Notes: generated from the sequence alone by a model not told the origin. 64,000 nt of DNA from an uncultured Lachnospiraceae bacterium (GCA_910576815.1 CAJTKA010000005.1:1-64000), one strand, 5' to 3'. Counted from the first letter of the stretch, positions 54,465-62,929 are shown. Made by a program: numbers and translations.

Positions 54465-56252
54465 TTAGAAACCATATAAGGATGCCTGTTTATGAAACAT
54501 TTTTGCATATTGTCCACCCTGTTCCAGCAATTGCCAATGCGAGCCATCCTCCACAATTCTTCCTTCATCAAATACAAGGATCCTATCACATAGCGTACAA
54601 CTGGATAATCGGTGCGAAATATAAAGAACGGTTTTATTGTTCGTCATTTTGCTGAAGCGCTGATAAATATCATATTCACTTTGAGGGGAAAGAGCAGAAG
54701 TTGGTTCATCTAAAATCATAATGGGAGAATTATGATACAAAGCTCTGGCGATGGCCAATTTCTGATGCTCACCTCCTGACAAATCAATACCTTTTTCATT
54801 GTACCGTTGCGTTAAAAATGTTCCCATGCCATTATGCAGTCTTTCAATCGTGCCGCTCAGTCCGATTTCCCGCACACATTCCCATGCAGCCGCCAATTGA
54901 GTAGGCGATGGATCTTCTGAAAAAATAATATTTTCCAGAATAGTAAAACTGAAAAGCTGATAATCCTGCATCACAGCCGAAAACAACCGCAAATAACTGC
55001 CCGAATCCAGTTCTTCAATGTTCGTTCCATTCAAAAAAATAGAACCACTTGTGGGGCGATACAAACCCAATAACAGTTTAGTAAATGTAGATTTTCCAGC
55101 GCCGTTAGCTCCTACTATGGAAACTTTTTCGCCCTGATGAATCGTAAGGCTAATATGCTCTAGGGCATTCTGTTCCTGCCCCGGGTAGCGAAAAGATACA
55201 TCGACAAATTCAATCGTATACATCTCCTGCACAGATATCTCTATCTGTCCTTGATAACTGCTAGGCATAAAAATAAATTCCCGATAGTCTTTCAGATAAA
55301 CGCTTTGTTCCGCCATAGCAACCAGCTTGGTGAAAATCGTATTTAAGGAATCACTGAACTGAAAGAGAGCCGACATATTCATTGTAAAAGTTCCCACTGT
55401 AATTATTTGTTGAAAAAAAAGAAAAACATTATATGTAGAAAAGGCAACTGTCTGCAAACCGTTCATCATATCTGTCCACCAAAGTATTCGATTATGTTTT
55501 ACGTTATAACGTTGACTAATAAAAAAAAATTTATCAATTGTCTGCTGCGTTTTATCCACAATAAAATTTTCTAAATGAAACGCTCGAATTTCCTTGGCAT
55601 ATTCTCTATTCATAAGTCTGCCACGCAAATAATATAATTCTCTTTCTGTAGGGGTTTCCTCTGTCATCTCCTTATATGTATATTTTGCTCTGACGATATG
55701 GCCTATTGCGTTGACAATCATAACAATACATATAAGCAACATAAACCAGAATGGCAACAATTTTAAGATATATATAACACCACTTATAACTACAACAGAA
55801 GAAACCAAAGACAAAAAAGCCTCCACACACGCTTCTACATTCCCTTTATCAATACTTTTTTTCGCAACTTCATACTGCCTCGATTTTTCCGGATCTTCTA
55901 ATTGTTCCTGTCGAAGCGTAGCTAATTTTTCCGCTAATAGAATTTTTAACAATAGCCGATTCTTCTCAACAGAAATCTCTTTATTTTTGTTAAGCCAACC
56001 ATTAAAAACAGAAAAAGCAAGCTGTATCGTTGCAAATAGACCAATAATCAAAAGAGCTGTAGTATATTTTCGTTCTGTAACGTTATCCAACAAACATTTG
56101 GGAAACAGAATTAAAAGGAATGCATTTACTGTTCCCAAACTTGCTGAAAGCAAAAGGTATACATAAAGTTTGCGTTCATTTTCCCACAAGAGACGAAAAG
56201 AAAACACGGTTCCTGATAATAGACTTTTAATCGTATTTTTTATTTGAATCAA
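54465..56252 (-). CDS. ABC exporter half-transporter of the island (first of pair)
   Basis: A 595-residue exporter with six membrane helices (about 20-310) and an ATPase domain: Walker A GANGAGKST, signature LSGGEHQK, Walker B IMILDEPTSALS (the usual Asp after Leu is Ser) and ISHRLSS. Translation starts at TTG, 7 bases after GAGGTGAT. It follows the candidate precursor gene and a hairpin that may reduce its expression. Likely cargo: the peptide made by this locus. Confidence 0.9.
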   Translation of the reverse strand: MIQIKNTIKSLLSGTVFSFRLLWENERKLYVYLLLSASLGTVNAFLLILFPKCLLDNVTERKYTTALLIIGLFATIQLAFSVFNGWLNKNKEISVEKNRLLLKILLAEKLATLRQEQLEDPEKSRQYEVAKKSIDKGNVEACVEAFLSLVSSVVVISGVIYILKLLPFWFMLLICIVMIVNAIGHIVRAKYTYKEMTEETPTERELYYLRGRLMNREYAKEIRAFHLENFIVDKTQQTIDKFFFISQRYNVKHNRILWWTDMMNGLQTVAFSTYNVFLFFQQIITVGTFTMNMSALFQFSDSLNTIFTKLVAMAEQSVYLKDYREFIFMPSSYQGQIEISVQEMYTIEFVDVSFRYPGQEQNALEHISLTIHQGEKVSIVGANGAGKSTFTKLLLGLYRPTSGSIFLNGTNIEELDSGSYLRLFSAVMQDYQLFSFTILENIIFSEDPSPTQLAAAWECVREIGLSGTIERLHNGMGTFLTQRYNEKGIDLSGGEHQKLAIARALYHNSPIMILDEPTSALSPQSEYDIYQRFSKMTNNKTVLYISHRLSSCTLCDRILVFDEGRIVEDGSHWQLLEQGGQYAKMFHKQASLYGF

Positions 56253-56390
56253 AACAAATCACCTCTTCACACCTCAAATTATCCTATGCCCGATTAATCT
56301 GACCTATAAACTGGCATTTTGCCTTTAAACAAATCTACGTTTATTGTTTGTAAGCTCCAGTTTTCTCATCAGATTCAATTCGTAATAGAG

Positions 56391-56426
56391 CAAAGAGAGA
56401 TTAACTCTCAAGCTAATCCCTCTTTG
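56391..56426 (-). terminator. Attenuator hairpin after the precursor gene
   Basis: CAAAGAG-GATTA-type arms (56391-56403 and 56414-56426) form a 13-position stem with one mismatch, five bases after the stop codon of the candidate precursor gene. The T-run on the minus strand is weak (CTCTTTGCTCTATT), so partial termination or mRNA end protection is likely. Such hairpins raise precursor over transporter levels in peptide loci. Confidence 0.65.
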
Positions 56427-56431
56427 TTTTG

Positions 56432-56581
56432 TCAACAACACTTGTTTTTACAAGACTGATACTGCGATCCAGGGCTTGAGCAGTTTTCGTCTACCGAACC
56501 ACGCAACAGCGTTTCATATAACGCAACCTTTTTCAAAGCCTGAAGTCTGTACGTATCTGGTTTTTTTAATTTCTTTTTCAC
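56432..56581 (-). CDS. Candidate RiPP precursor peptide, Cys-rich
   Basis: A 49-residue peptide read from GTG at 56581, with GGAAGTGAGG just upstream. A basic helical N-terminus (MKKKLKKPDTYRLQALKKVA), then LYETLLRGS, looks like a leader; the C-terminal part after about residue 30 is Ser/Gly/Asn/Gln-rich with cysteines at 34, 44, 48 and 49 and ends in two cysteines. It is placed between the acyl carrier protein gene and the exporters, directly downstream of the radical SAM maturase, where precursors are usually found. The modification is unknown: thioether, epimerisation or other Cys chemistry is possible. A longer upstream frame in this region lacks start signals. Confidence 0.7.
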   Translation of the reverse strand: MKKKLKKPDTYRLQALKKVALYETLLRGSVDENCSSPGSQYQSCKNKCC

Positions 56582-56609
56582 TATCCTCACTTCCTTTCTT
56601 TGCAAAATT

Positions 56610-56882
56610 TTAAAATACAGATGTGACATTTGATTTGTTTCGCTTGTCAACCAGCTGCTCCACCAAATTAACAAAGCCATTAAGTGATTGAAGAATTTCA
56701 ACATATAAATAGCCATCTGGGATTTCTATATCAAATTCTTTTTCTACTTCAACTATAAAACTAATAAAAGATATTGAATCAACATCGTAATCATTTAAAT
56801 TCACATCATCCGATGTGGGGTCAATCAAAATACCTACCGTATTCAGACAGCCCTCGATCCGTTCCCGTGTATGCATACTCAC
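56610..56882 (-). CDS. Acyl carrier protein
   Basis: A 90-residue carrier protein with the phosphopantetheine attachment Ser36 in VDSISFISFI and the helix pattern of acyl carrier proteins (VEVEKEFDIEIPDGYL). It starts 10 bases after the radical SAM gene and is followed after 28 bases by the precursor gene. No ketosynthase, ligase or phosphopantetheinyl transferase is encoded nearby, so a carrier-bound acyl or aminoacyl group would have to be loaded by enzymes from elsewhere. It suggests that the peptide is acylated or aminoacylated. The family call is good; the role is inferred. Confidence 0.88.
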   Translation of the reverse strand: MSMHTRERIEGCLNTVGILIDPTSDDVNLNDYDVDSISFISFIVEVEKEFDIEIPDGYLYVEILQSLNGFVNLVEQLVDKRNKSNVTSVF

Positions 56883-56892
56883 AAACCCTCGT

Positions 56893-58224
56893 TCATAATA
56901 TTCTAGTTGTATATGTATCAGCAGCCAATAGAATTAAAGAATCTATTTCAGCGAAATTGACCGGGCACTTAATACAGTTATTTAAAATCCTAGCTTTGGG
57001 GCATAGTTCCATAAAACAACTGCCGCTAAAAAAGCAATCCTCGCATTCTTTCCTGGAAACACCTATTATCCATTTGGCATGTTCATCTTCATTTATCTCC
57101 ATATATCCATTTGAATAAAGCTGACCTATCGGTTCGAGTAATGACTCATCACATTTTGATATAGCACCGTCGCATCCAACCGTATACTTATGCAAGTGAC
57201 GCGCCGTGCAAGTATAACCGCCCATCTCTAAATCAATAAAATTAGGAAAAAACTTAATTCTATCTTGTAAACAGGAAATACGATCATATACTGTATGCAT
57301 GTCATGAACTAAAAAATCCTTCATTGATTTTACACGAATACCGCCATAGTCCGCAACCGGTCTTATAAATAAAGAAAATCTATGGTCTGATCCAAAAGTA
57401 TCGTTAAAAAAGCGATAATAATCATCAAGCTGTGCCATATGCTTTTGAGTTACATTAGTTCGTATAGAGACGGTAAGTGTATGGCTTTTCACATGGTCAC
57501 GAATATATTTAAGATTATCAACAATTCGTTCAAAAGTGGGCGATCCATCTGCCAGCGGTCTTTGACTGTCATGCAGTTCCTTATTCCCGTCAATAGTAAC
57601 AGCTATATGCGTAATATGGTATGATATTAATTTTTCTATATTCTCCGGGGTTAAATTATATCCGTTCGTAGTTATCAAAGAAGAATATGGTTTCTTCTGA
57701 CTACGGCAAATATCAATAACCGGCTTAGATATATTTTCAATCACATTCATTCCAAGCAAAGGCTCTCCACCAAACCAACTTATTCTTACACTTTTAAACT
57801 TCTGAATGGTCTTTCTTATATAATTAACAACTCCCTGTTGAATTTGAGGTCTCATCATTTCCGGTTCAAAATCCATATAACAATAGCTGCACCGAAAATT
57901 ACACGCTTTCGTTGTGTGAACCACCAGATGTAAACGATTTGTTGTAACTTGCTGCATATACCGAAATCTGCGTAAGTTTTTCTCGTCAAAATTCGCCGGC
58001 ACTAAATATCCATATTGACTAAGTAGCTGAAAGTCGGAATTATCATTGTCATATTCCCTCTCTTTCGACAGCCACTCTACAATCCTTTTCACCTTATCTT
58101 CAGAAACGTGTAAAATACTACCTGTTCCACCAAATGAATTGTAGAGAACAATTGACTGATCCTTTTTTACGATACGATTGAACATAGAAGGCTTATATTC
58201 TACCTTCATAACAAAATTCCCCAT
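56893..58224 (-). CDS. Radical SAM/SPASM peptide maturase
   Basis: A 443-residue enzyme. The N-terminal about 95 residues form a small domain of the kind that precedes the barrel in peptide maturases. The radical SAM cluster motif is C108-x3-C112-x2-C115 (ACNFRCSYCYM), with ISWFGGEPLL and TTNGYNL typical of the fold. A C-terminal SPASM-like domain carries about nine cysteines (TCTARH, VGCDG, SKCDE, CEDCFFSGSC, ELCPKAR, NNCIKCP) for auxiliary Fe-S clusters. Such enzymes make thioether or C-C crosslinks or epimerise peptides. The start may instead be the ATG at 58209. It is first in the island operon, after a good promoter at 58283-58311. Confidence 0.92.
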   Translation of the reverse strand: MGNFVMKVEYKPSMFNRIVKKDQSIVLYNSFGGTGSILHVSEDKVKRIVEWLSKEREYDNDNSDFQLLSQYGYLVPANFDEKNLRRFRYMQQVTTNRLHLVVHTTKACNFRCSYCYMDFEPEMMRPQIQQGVVNYIRKTIQKFKSVRISWFGGEPLLGMNVIENISKPVIDICRSQKKPYSSLITTNGYNLTPENIEKLISYHITHIAVTIDGNKELHDSQRPLADGSPTFERIVDNLKYIRDHVKSHTLTVSIRTNVTQKHMAQLDDYYRFFNDTFGSDHRFSLFIRPVADYGGIRVKSMKDFLVHDMHTVYDRISCLQDRIKFFPNFIDLEMGGYTCTARHLHKYTVGCDGAISKCDESLLEPIGQLYSNGYMEINEDEHAKWIIGVSRKECEDCFFSGSCFMELCPKARILNNCIKCPVNFAEIDSLILLAADTYTTRIL

Positions 58225-58282
58225 AATTAATTCTATGACAATGTTTCCTATAAAGAAATTTAGAAAGCTATGATATGTTTAT

Positions 58283-58311
58283 ACTATATCGCATAGTCGT
58301 ATCAAATGCAA
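58283..58311 (-). promoter_or_regulatory. Promoter of the RiPP-like operon
   Basis: On the minus strand TTGCAT (58311-58306) and TATAGT (58288-58283) are separated by 17 bases, about 60 bases before the radical SAM start. A short inverted repeat (GATAT/ATATC) straddles the -10 box. All genes to 49138 are co-directional with small gaps. Confidence 0.65.
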
Positions 58312-58451
58312 GCAAAAAATGAAAATTAAATCTTAAGGACTTACATGTGCACAGTGTAAACATGATAAACAACAGAATAACATAGTATTTTTCAATAAAG
58401 CCATATGACATCGAAATCCGAATCGTCAATAACGAGCACCATCTTCGGCGC

Positions 58452-58598
58452 CTACTCCGGCTGCGGCACATAATCGAAGATGCTGTCGATCTGGCTATGG
58501 TTTAACATTTTTTCATCTGTTCCCTGCATGGATACCACCAATTCCTCCTGCGTCATATTCAGTTTTCTGTATTCTTTGATCACGTTTCCTGTTTCCAT
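58452..58598 (-). pseudogene. XRE-family regulator remnant
   Basis: A 48-residue open frame after a strong AAGGAGG site. It starts METGNVIKEYRKLNMTQEEL, the first helices of a Cro/C1-type HTH, but then runs into VVSMQGTDEKMLNHSQIDS and stops, so the recognition helix is missing. It looks like an internally deleted or fused gene. It lies at the right edge of the AT-rich island, in DNA of normal composition. Confidence 0.65.
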
Positions 58599-58691
58599 CA
58601 GCCCAACCTCCTTATCTGTATCTACAGCTGCATCTGCATTTTCATTTTAAGGGAAGCTGCGCCTTCTGTCACGCAATCGCTGATTGAGTTT

Positions 58692-59723
58692 CTATGCCAT
58701 CTCCGAAAATGTGCCCGCCATTCCCCCGACAAGACTCCACTGCCGCGTCATATAGGCTTGCAATTCTTCCGTACTTTTCCGATAAGCTTCTCTGACGGAT
58801 TCAGGATCATCAAAATGCTCCATGACCGCCTGGGCGGCACAGCAGCCGCTCTCCATCCCGGCCGATATGCCTTCGCCCATCGGGTTTAAGAACCCGGCGA
58901 CTTCCCCGGCAAACAGGATACGTCCCACGCCGTAGTCCACTTGGCACCCCGGGAAAATCCGCGGCATCAGCCATTTTTCTTCCTTTGTCTGTCTGTTGAT
59001 GCGCAGATGATGGTTTGTTATCATATAGTCAATAAACTGCCTGTAATAATGTGCTATCTGATCCATATCTTTTACCGATACACCAAGCACCAGCAGATCG
59101 TCCTTCACATTGAACCAGGCGTCGTACTGCGAAAGTTCCGGCTGTAAGTAAGCATAAAAGTAATGCGGGTCCAAATCGATACTGCCCTCATTGAAAGTCT
59201 GGTAGGTGGTGATGTATGCGGGAACTATGCCGAATATCTGCCGCTTCAACGTCCCGACAACGCCCTCGCAGTCGATAACATATTTTGCGCATTCCGTAAC
59301 ACTGTCTTCCCCGCGCAGACTGACTTCCACAAGGCCGTCCTTTTCCGTACAGGAAAGCGCCGCCACGCCGTCTTTCACTTCTGCGCCGCTCTCCTTCGCT
59401 TTCTCTGCCAGCCAGCCGTCAAAATGACTGCGCCAGACGTTAAGCCCTTCCTGCTCAAAGCGGTACTCTTTTCCTTTATCATCCGTAAAGACCATGCCTC
59501 GATTTTGCGTCGGGGTGCACAGGGCAGACATCGGTACTTCTTCCCCGAAATACGTTTTTACAAGGTCCATCGACTTTTTGATCAACACGCCCGAACAGGA
59601 CTTGTATCTTGGCATTTTGAACTTTTCTAATAAGAGGATCTTTTTCCCCTTTTCCGCTAACATTTTGGCCGCTGTGCAGCCTGCTGGCCCCGCGCCGACT
59701 ATGATCGCGTCGTACATCCGCAT
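58692..59723 (-). CDS. FAD-dependent oxidoreductase, geranylgeranyl reductase family
   Basis: A 343-residue flavoprotein. The FAD-binding GxGxxG motif is VGAGPAGCTAAKML at the N-terminus, with PRYKSCSGVL near residue 40 and a second nucleotide motif GRILFAGEVAGFLNPMGEGI near 280, the order seen in geranylgeranyl reductase-type enzymes, which reduce double bonds of isoprenoids or related compounds. The start at 59723 has AAAGGATGAT upstream; an in-frame ATG 12 codons earlier has none. It is the last gene of the AmmeMemoRadiSam group. Substrate unknown. Confidence 0.85.
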   Translation of the reverse strand: MRMYDAIIVGAGPAGCTAAKMLAEKGKKILLLEKFKMPRYKSCSGVLIKKSMDLVKTYFGEEVPMSALCTPTQNRGMVFTDDKGKEYRFEQEGLNVWRSHFDGWLAEKAKESGAEVKDGVAALSCTEKDGLVEVSLRGEDSVTECAKYVIDCEGVVGTLKRQIFGIVPAYITTYQTFNEGSIDLDPHYFYAYLQPELSQYDAWFNVKDDLLVLGVSVKDMDQIAHYYRQFIDYMITNHHLRINRQTKEEKWLMPRIFPGCQVDYGVGRILFAGEVAGFLNPMGEGISAGMESGCCAAQAVMEHFDDPESVREAYRKSTEELQAYMTRQWSLVGGMAGTFSEMA

Positions 59724-59798
59724 ATCATCCTTTCTGCCTGTCATTCCAAACGCATCCATCCTTTTGTGATCTCCACAATAGAGCGATACAGCAGAGGA

Positions 59799-60167
59799 TC
59801 ACACGTTCCCCACATACACCTTTTGCAGATACTTCTTGGCGATCCCGGCAAGGCGGTAAAGCTGCTCCACGTCCGTCGCCTCCCTGTCTCTCATATGGTA
59901 GCGTGGAAAAAAGCGGGTGATATGAAGCGGGATCGTCGGACGCAAGGCGGCGATCCATTTTGCCTGCGCTTCCATATCCAAGGCGGAATCGTTTTCCCCT
60001 GGCACGATGAGCGTCGTCAGCTCCACATGGCAGCTTTCCTGCGCCCTCGCGATAAAAGCCTTGACCGTCTCCAGATCCCCGCCCTCGTTTTTTCTGGCCC
60101 TGCAAAGCCCCGTCTGTCCGGGCTCCAGCGCGCAGTGGTGCATACATACCTGACAAATCGTTTTCAT
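59799..60167 (-). pseudogene. AmmeMemoRadiSam radical SAM enzyme with core deleted
   Basis: The 122-residue frame joins the N-terminal Cys motif of this radical SAM subgroup (MKTICQVCMHHCALEPGQTG, then LCRARKNEGG) directly to its C-terminal part (DLETVKAFIARAQESCHVEL, then LIVPGENDS, ITRFFPRYHMRD). The middle part with the CxxxCxxC cluster site is missing; complete relatives are about 280-340 residues. The frame is preserved. A good GGAGTAGGGAT ribosome site precedes the ATG. The enzyme cannot bind the SAM-cleaving cluster, so it is probably inactive. Its partner gene upstream is intact. Confidence 0.8.
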
Positions 60168-60200
60168 ATCCCTACTCCGCTAAAAGTTCTTTTCCCTCTG

Positions 60201-61589
60201 TCAGTGATGCCGTATCACTTCAAACCGTTCCAGCTCCACGCTCTCATAGTCTCTGATTCCCGCCTTCTGCTTCGCGATGGCGATCTGCTCCTCCACCGTG
60301 TCCACGCCCTCCAGATTCGGCAAAAGCAGCCCGCGTCTTCCGCCCTTTGTCACGATCACGCCGTACCGCTTCACATCCAGCTCGTCCGCCGAGGAAATCT
60401 TCTCCGTCTCTCCCAGCACGTCAACACTAATCGAAAGGCGATCCACCTCCCAATCCTCCACGGGAGAGAATCTGGTGTCCTCCGAACAGGCGCTGACGGC
60501 ATTGTGCATGATCTCCTCCGCAAGCGATCCTCTGACCGCCTGAATGGTACCGATACAACCCCTGAGCCTGCCGCCCTCCTTGAGGGAGACAAATGCCCCC
60601 GCCCTGTTTTGATGCAATTCTTCCGGCAGGTTTTGGGGCATTTCAGGCATCGTCCCCGTCTTCACAAACGCCTCGATCGTATATCTCGCCAGCCTGACGT
60701 AAGCGTCTTCCTTCTCCCGCCCGGCAAGAAGCGCCTGACGCTCCTTCTCCTCGTACTGCTCCAAAAAATTCCGTGTCTCGTCCTTACCGCAGGGTAGATA
60801 GGTGCAGATGCCATATCCTACCCCGAAAGGCCCCTCATAGGAAAGCCGCTTCGCTTCCACGCCGCTGCGGTCAAATGCGCCCGCCATGATGGTAAAAGAG
60901 CGATGCCCGCACTCCGCCGCCTTCTCGCAAAATTCCTCCGAAAACGCAAACAGTTCTCCGAACGCGCCCCTGCCCATCACGTCCATGATCCGCGCGTCGT
61001 AAGCGGGTCCTTCCTGCTGATAACCGTAGGGACCATCCTCCTTCAACCTGTGAGACAAGTCCCCGCTGGCGATCACCACCGTGTTTCGTCCCAAGGTTTC
61101 TGCCACTGCCGCGATACACTGTCCCAGTCGATAGTGAGCCGTCAACGGGAAACCCGACAGGCCGATTCTCACCAGACGGTATCCCGTCCAATACTGATTG
61201 ACAAAATACAGGGGCACCATGGTGCCGTGATCGAGCTTTTTCTCCCGCTCTCCCATCGTCCCCGCCTCTAAGCCGGCCTCATCCGCTGCGCCGCACAGCG
61301 CGCGGACAAATTCCGTGTCATAGGTCACTTCCATGGAAGTCTGTCTGGCGCGGAACTGCCCAAAATCGCCCCTTGCGCCCTCTCCCGGCGAGATATGAAA
61401 ATAGTCCGCATACAGGATCTGGTGCGGAGACAGGAGCACGATCGTCTCCGGCTGCAGACGGCCGATCATTTGCGCCGCTTTTTGGTAGGCGTCTATCGTC
61501 TGTTGTATTTTCTTTTCCTCACCGCCGCCGACTGTGGGGATGATAAGCGGCGGGTGCGGGAGCATGAAACCTGCTGAAATTCCCATCAT
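60201..61589 (-). CDS. AmmeMemoRadiSam system protein (Memo-like plus AMMECR1 domains)
   Basis: A 462-residue fusion. Residues 1-265 are a class III extradiol-dioxygenase-like (LigB/Memo) domain with MLPHPPLIIP, LLSPHQILYADYF, LDHGTMVPLYF and VIASGDLSHRL motifs carrying the metal-binding His residues. Residues about 285-460 are an AMMECR1 domain (AGAFVSLKEGGRLRGCIGT, then SISVDVLGE). The biochemical function of this widespread trio is not settled. The start overlaps the stop of the upstream hydrolase gene (ATGA), with GGGAGG upstream. The third partner, the radical SAM gene just downstream, has lost its core. Confidence 0.9.
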   Translation of the reverse strand: MMGISAGFMLPHPPLIIPTVGGGEEKKIQQTIDAYQKAAQMIGRLQPETIVLLSPHQILYADYFHISPGEGARGDFGQFRARQTSMEVTYDTEFVRALCGAADEAGLEAGTMGEREKKLDHGTMVPLYFVNQYWTGYRLVRIGLSGFPLTAHYRLGQCIAAVAETLGRNTVVIASGDLSHRLKEDGPYGYQQEGPAYDARIMDVMGRGAFGELFAFSEEFCEKAAECGHRSFTIMAGAFDRSGVEAKRLSYEGPFGVGYGICTYLPCGKDETRNFLEQYEEKERQALLAGREKEDAYVRLARYTIEAFVKTGTMPEMPQNLPEELHQNRAGAFVSLKEGGRLRGCIGTIQAVRGSLAEEIMHNAVSACSEDTRFSPVEDWEVDRLSISVDVLGETEKISSADELDVKRYGVIVTKGGRRGLLLPNLEGVDTVEEQIAIAKQKAGIRDYESVELERFEVIRHH

Positions 61590-62149
61590 AATCCTCCCTT
61601 GCAAAAGTCCCTAGTCCTTTGCATAACATCCTTCAAATTCTCAATATTTTTCAAAGTATCATCACCCTCAAGAGAATGATTGCATCCTTCATATACCGTA
61701 ATAGGAATATGATTCCCCTCAGCAAGGCGGATGATCTCCTCCGTGTCGCTCCACGGGTCCGCCGTACCGATAAAAGCGACTGCCTGTTCTGGCGCAAACC
61801 GAAACGTCTGCGCCAGCGGTGTATACAGGATGTGCCTTGCTCTGCCAAGTCCATATTTCTTTGCGTAGGATGCCGCAATGATGGTGCCGACGCTTTTGGA
61901 TACAAAAAGCACGTCCTCATAATCTGCCCAGACCATATCGGCCAGTTGTGCTTCCGCCTGAGAAAACAGCACTTCGTACGCTTCCTGCATTTTCTCTGCA
62001 TTGCCGCGGATGTTGCCCGCCTGATAAGTGTACTTCATATTTCGATATTCCTGATATCCCTGCTCGCAGGCAATCTTTCTGCCATAGTACAGCAAGGGTT
62101 TGTCGCCGTGGTATCCTATGCCCGGGAAATAAACAGCTATCTTCGCCAT
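61586..62149 (-). CDS. Small alpha/beta hydrolase
   Basis: A 187-residue soluble protein with a beta-strand start (KIAVYFPGIGYHGD), a nucleophile-elbow-like VSKSVGTIIAASYA and a late acidic and His pair (FIGTADPW, EGCNHSLEG). The pattern fits a compact alpha/beta hydrolase with Ser-Asp-His. ATG at 62149 is chosen because AAAGGACT lies 8 bases upstream; the longer frame starts with TTG. It overlaps the SDR gene end upstream and the Memo-AMMECR1 gene downstream, so the genes are coupled. Substrate unknown. Confidence 0.8.
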   Translation of the reverse strand: MAKIAVYFPGIGYHGDKPLLYYGRKIACEQGYQEYRNMKYTYQAGNIRGNAEKMQEAYEVLFSQAEAQLADMVWADYEDVLFVSKSVGTIIAASYAKKYGLGRARHILYTPLAQTFRFAPEQAVAFIGTADPWSDTEEIIRLAEGNHIPITVYEGCNHSLEGDDTLKNIENLKDVMQRTRDFCKGGL

Positions 62150-62151
62150 GA

Positions 62152-62928
62152 TCAAGTCCTTTCCTTCGTAATGATATCTGATTCGACCGCCCGCCTCATC
62201 GCCTTGGTCATCATTTTCCCAATCAAAAGGGGATGCCTGTAAGAAAATCTGATCTGCGCTGTCTGGATCGCAGAGTGACAGATCACAAATTTCTTTGACT
62301 GGATATGATCCGCCAGACCATAACCGACTTCTTTTGCCTTTGCCTTAAATTCCTTGGGAATCGGAAGTCCCGCTGCCGATTTTGTATCTGTGAGCGGCGG
62401 GTGAAACAAATGAAAACTAATCCCGTACGCCTCATTTTCTATTTGCAGACATTTCGCCAGGGACTCGATTGCGCCTTTGGACGCGGCATAGGGAGAAATG
62501 TTGGCAAACCCGGTAACGCCTACTCCCGAACTTGTAAATATAATACGCCCTTTTTTCGCTTTTCGCAAATACGGAAGAACCGTTTTTGCCAATCTCAATG
62601 CACCAAAATAGTTGACGTCCATTACCTTTTGATAGATTTCGTAGTCCGTGTCCTGCTCGCTTTGAAAGGTACACAGACAGGCATTATGGATCACAATATC
62701 CAGATCCCCAAACTGCTTCCTTGCCTGCTGCACACCGCTCTCGATCTCGGAAAGATCTCTTGCGTCCGCAACGATTGGCAGAAGCGTCTGCTGATACGTT
62801 TCCTTTAATTGTTCCAACGCGTCGATCTGAATATCCAACACCGTTACCGTATTTCCCAATTCCAGTAATCTTTCTGCAAGATAGTAACCGATCCCCTGAT
62901 TCGCACCGACGATCAATACATTTGCCAT
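62152..62928 (-). CDS. Short-chain dehydrogenase/reductase
   Basis: A 258-residue SDR enzyme. Rossmann motif VGANQGIGYYLA at the N-terminus, NAC strand IVIHNACLC (usual NAG), catalytic Ser in TSSGVGV, and YAASKG supplying Tyr and Lys. It should oxidise or reduce an unknown alcohol or ketone with NAD(P)H. The start is 62928, with GGAGGGAAAC upstream; the GGAGGG overlaps the end of the tetR-type gene, so the two form an operon under the TetR promoter. The C-terminal 50 residues are basic and hydrophobic and may contact membranes. Confidence 0.88.
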   Translation of the reverse strand: MANVLIVGANQGIGYYLAERLLELGNTVTVLDIQIDALEQLKETYQQTLLPIVADARDLSEIESGVQQARKQFGDLDIVIHNACLCTFQSEQDTDYEIYQKVMDVNYFGALRLAKTVLPYLRKAKKGRIIFTSSGVGVTGFANISPYAASKGAIESLAKCLQIENEAYGISFHLFHPPLTDTKSAAGLPIPKEFKAKAKEVGYGLADHIQSKKFVICHSAIQTAQIRFSYRHPLLIGKMMTKAMRRAVESDIITKERT

Positions 62929-62929
62929 A

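Noticed and set aside
58396..58443. Short minus-strand frame reading MVLVIDDSDFDVIWLY, like the start of a receiver domain
   Set aside because: Only 16 codons, no ribosome site; may be a decayed fragment but chance cannot be excluded.
49004..58700. Integrase, transposase or attachment repeats bounding the AT-rich island
   Set aside because: None found by eye; transfer is inferred only from base composition and gene content.
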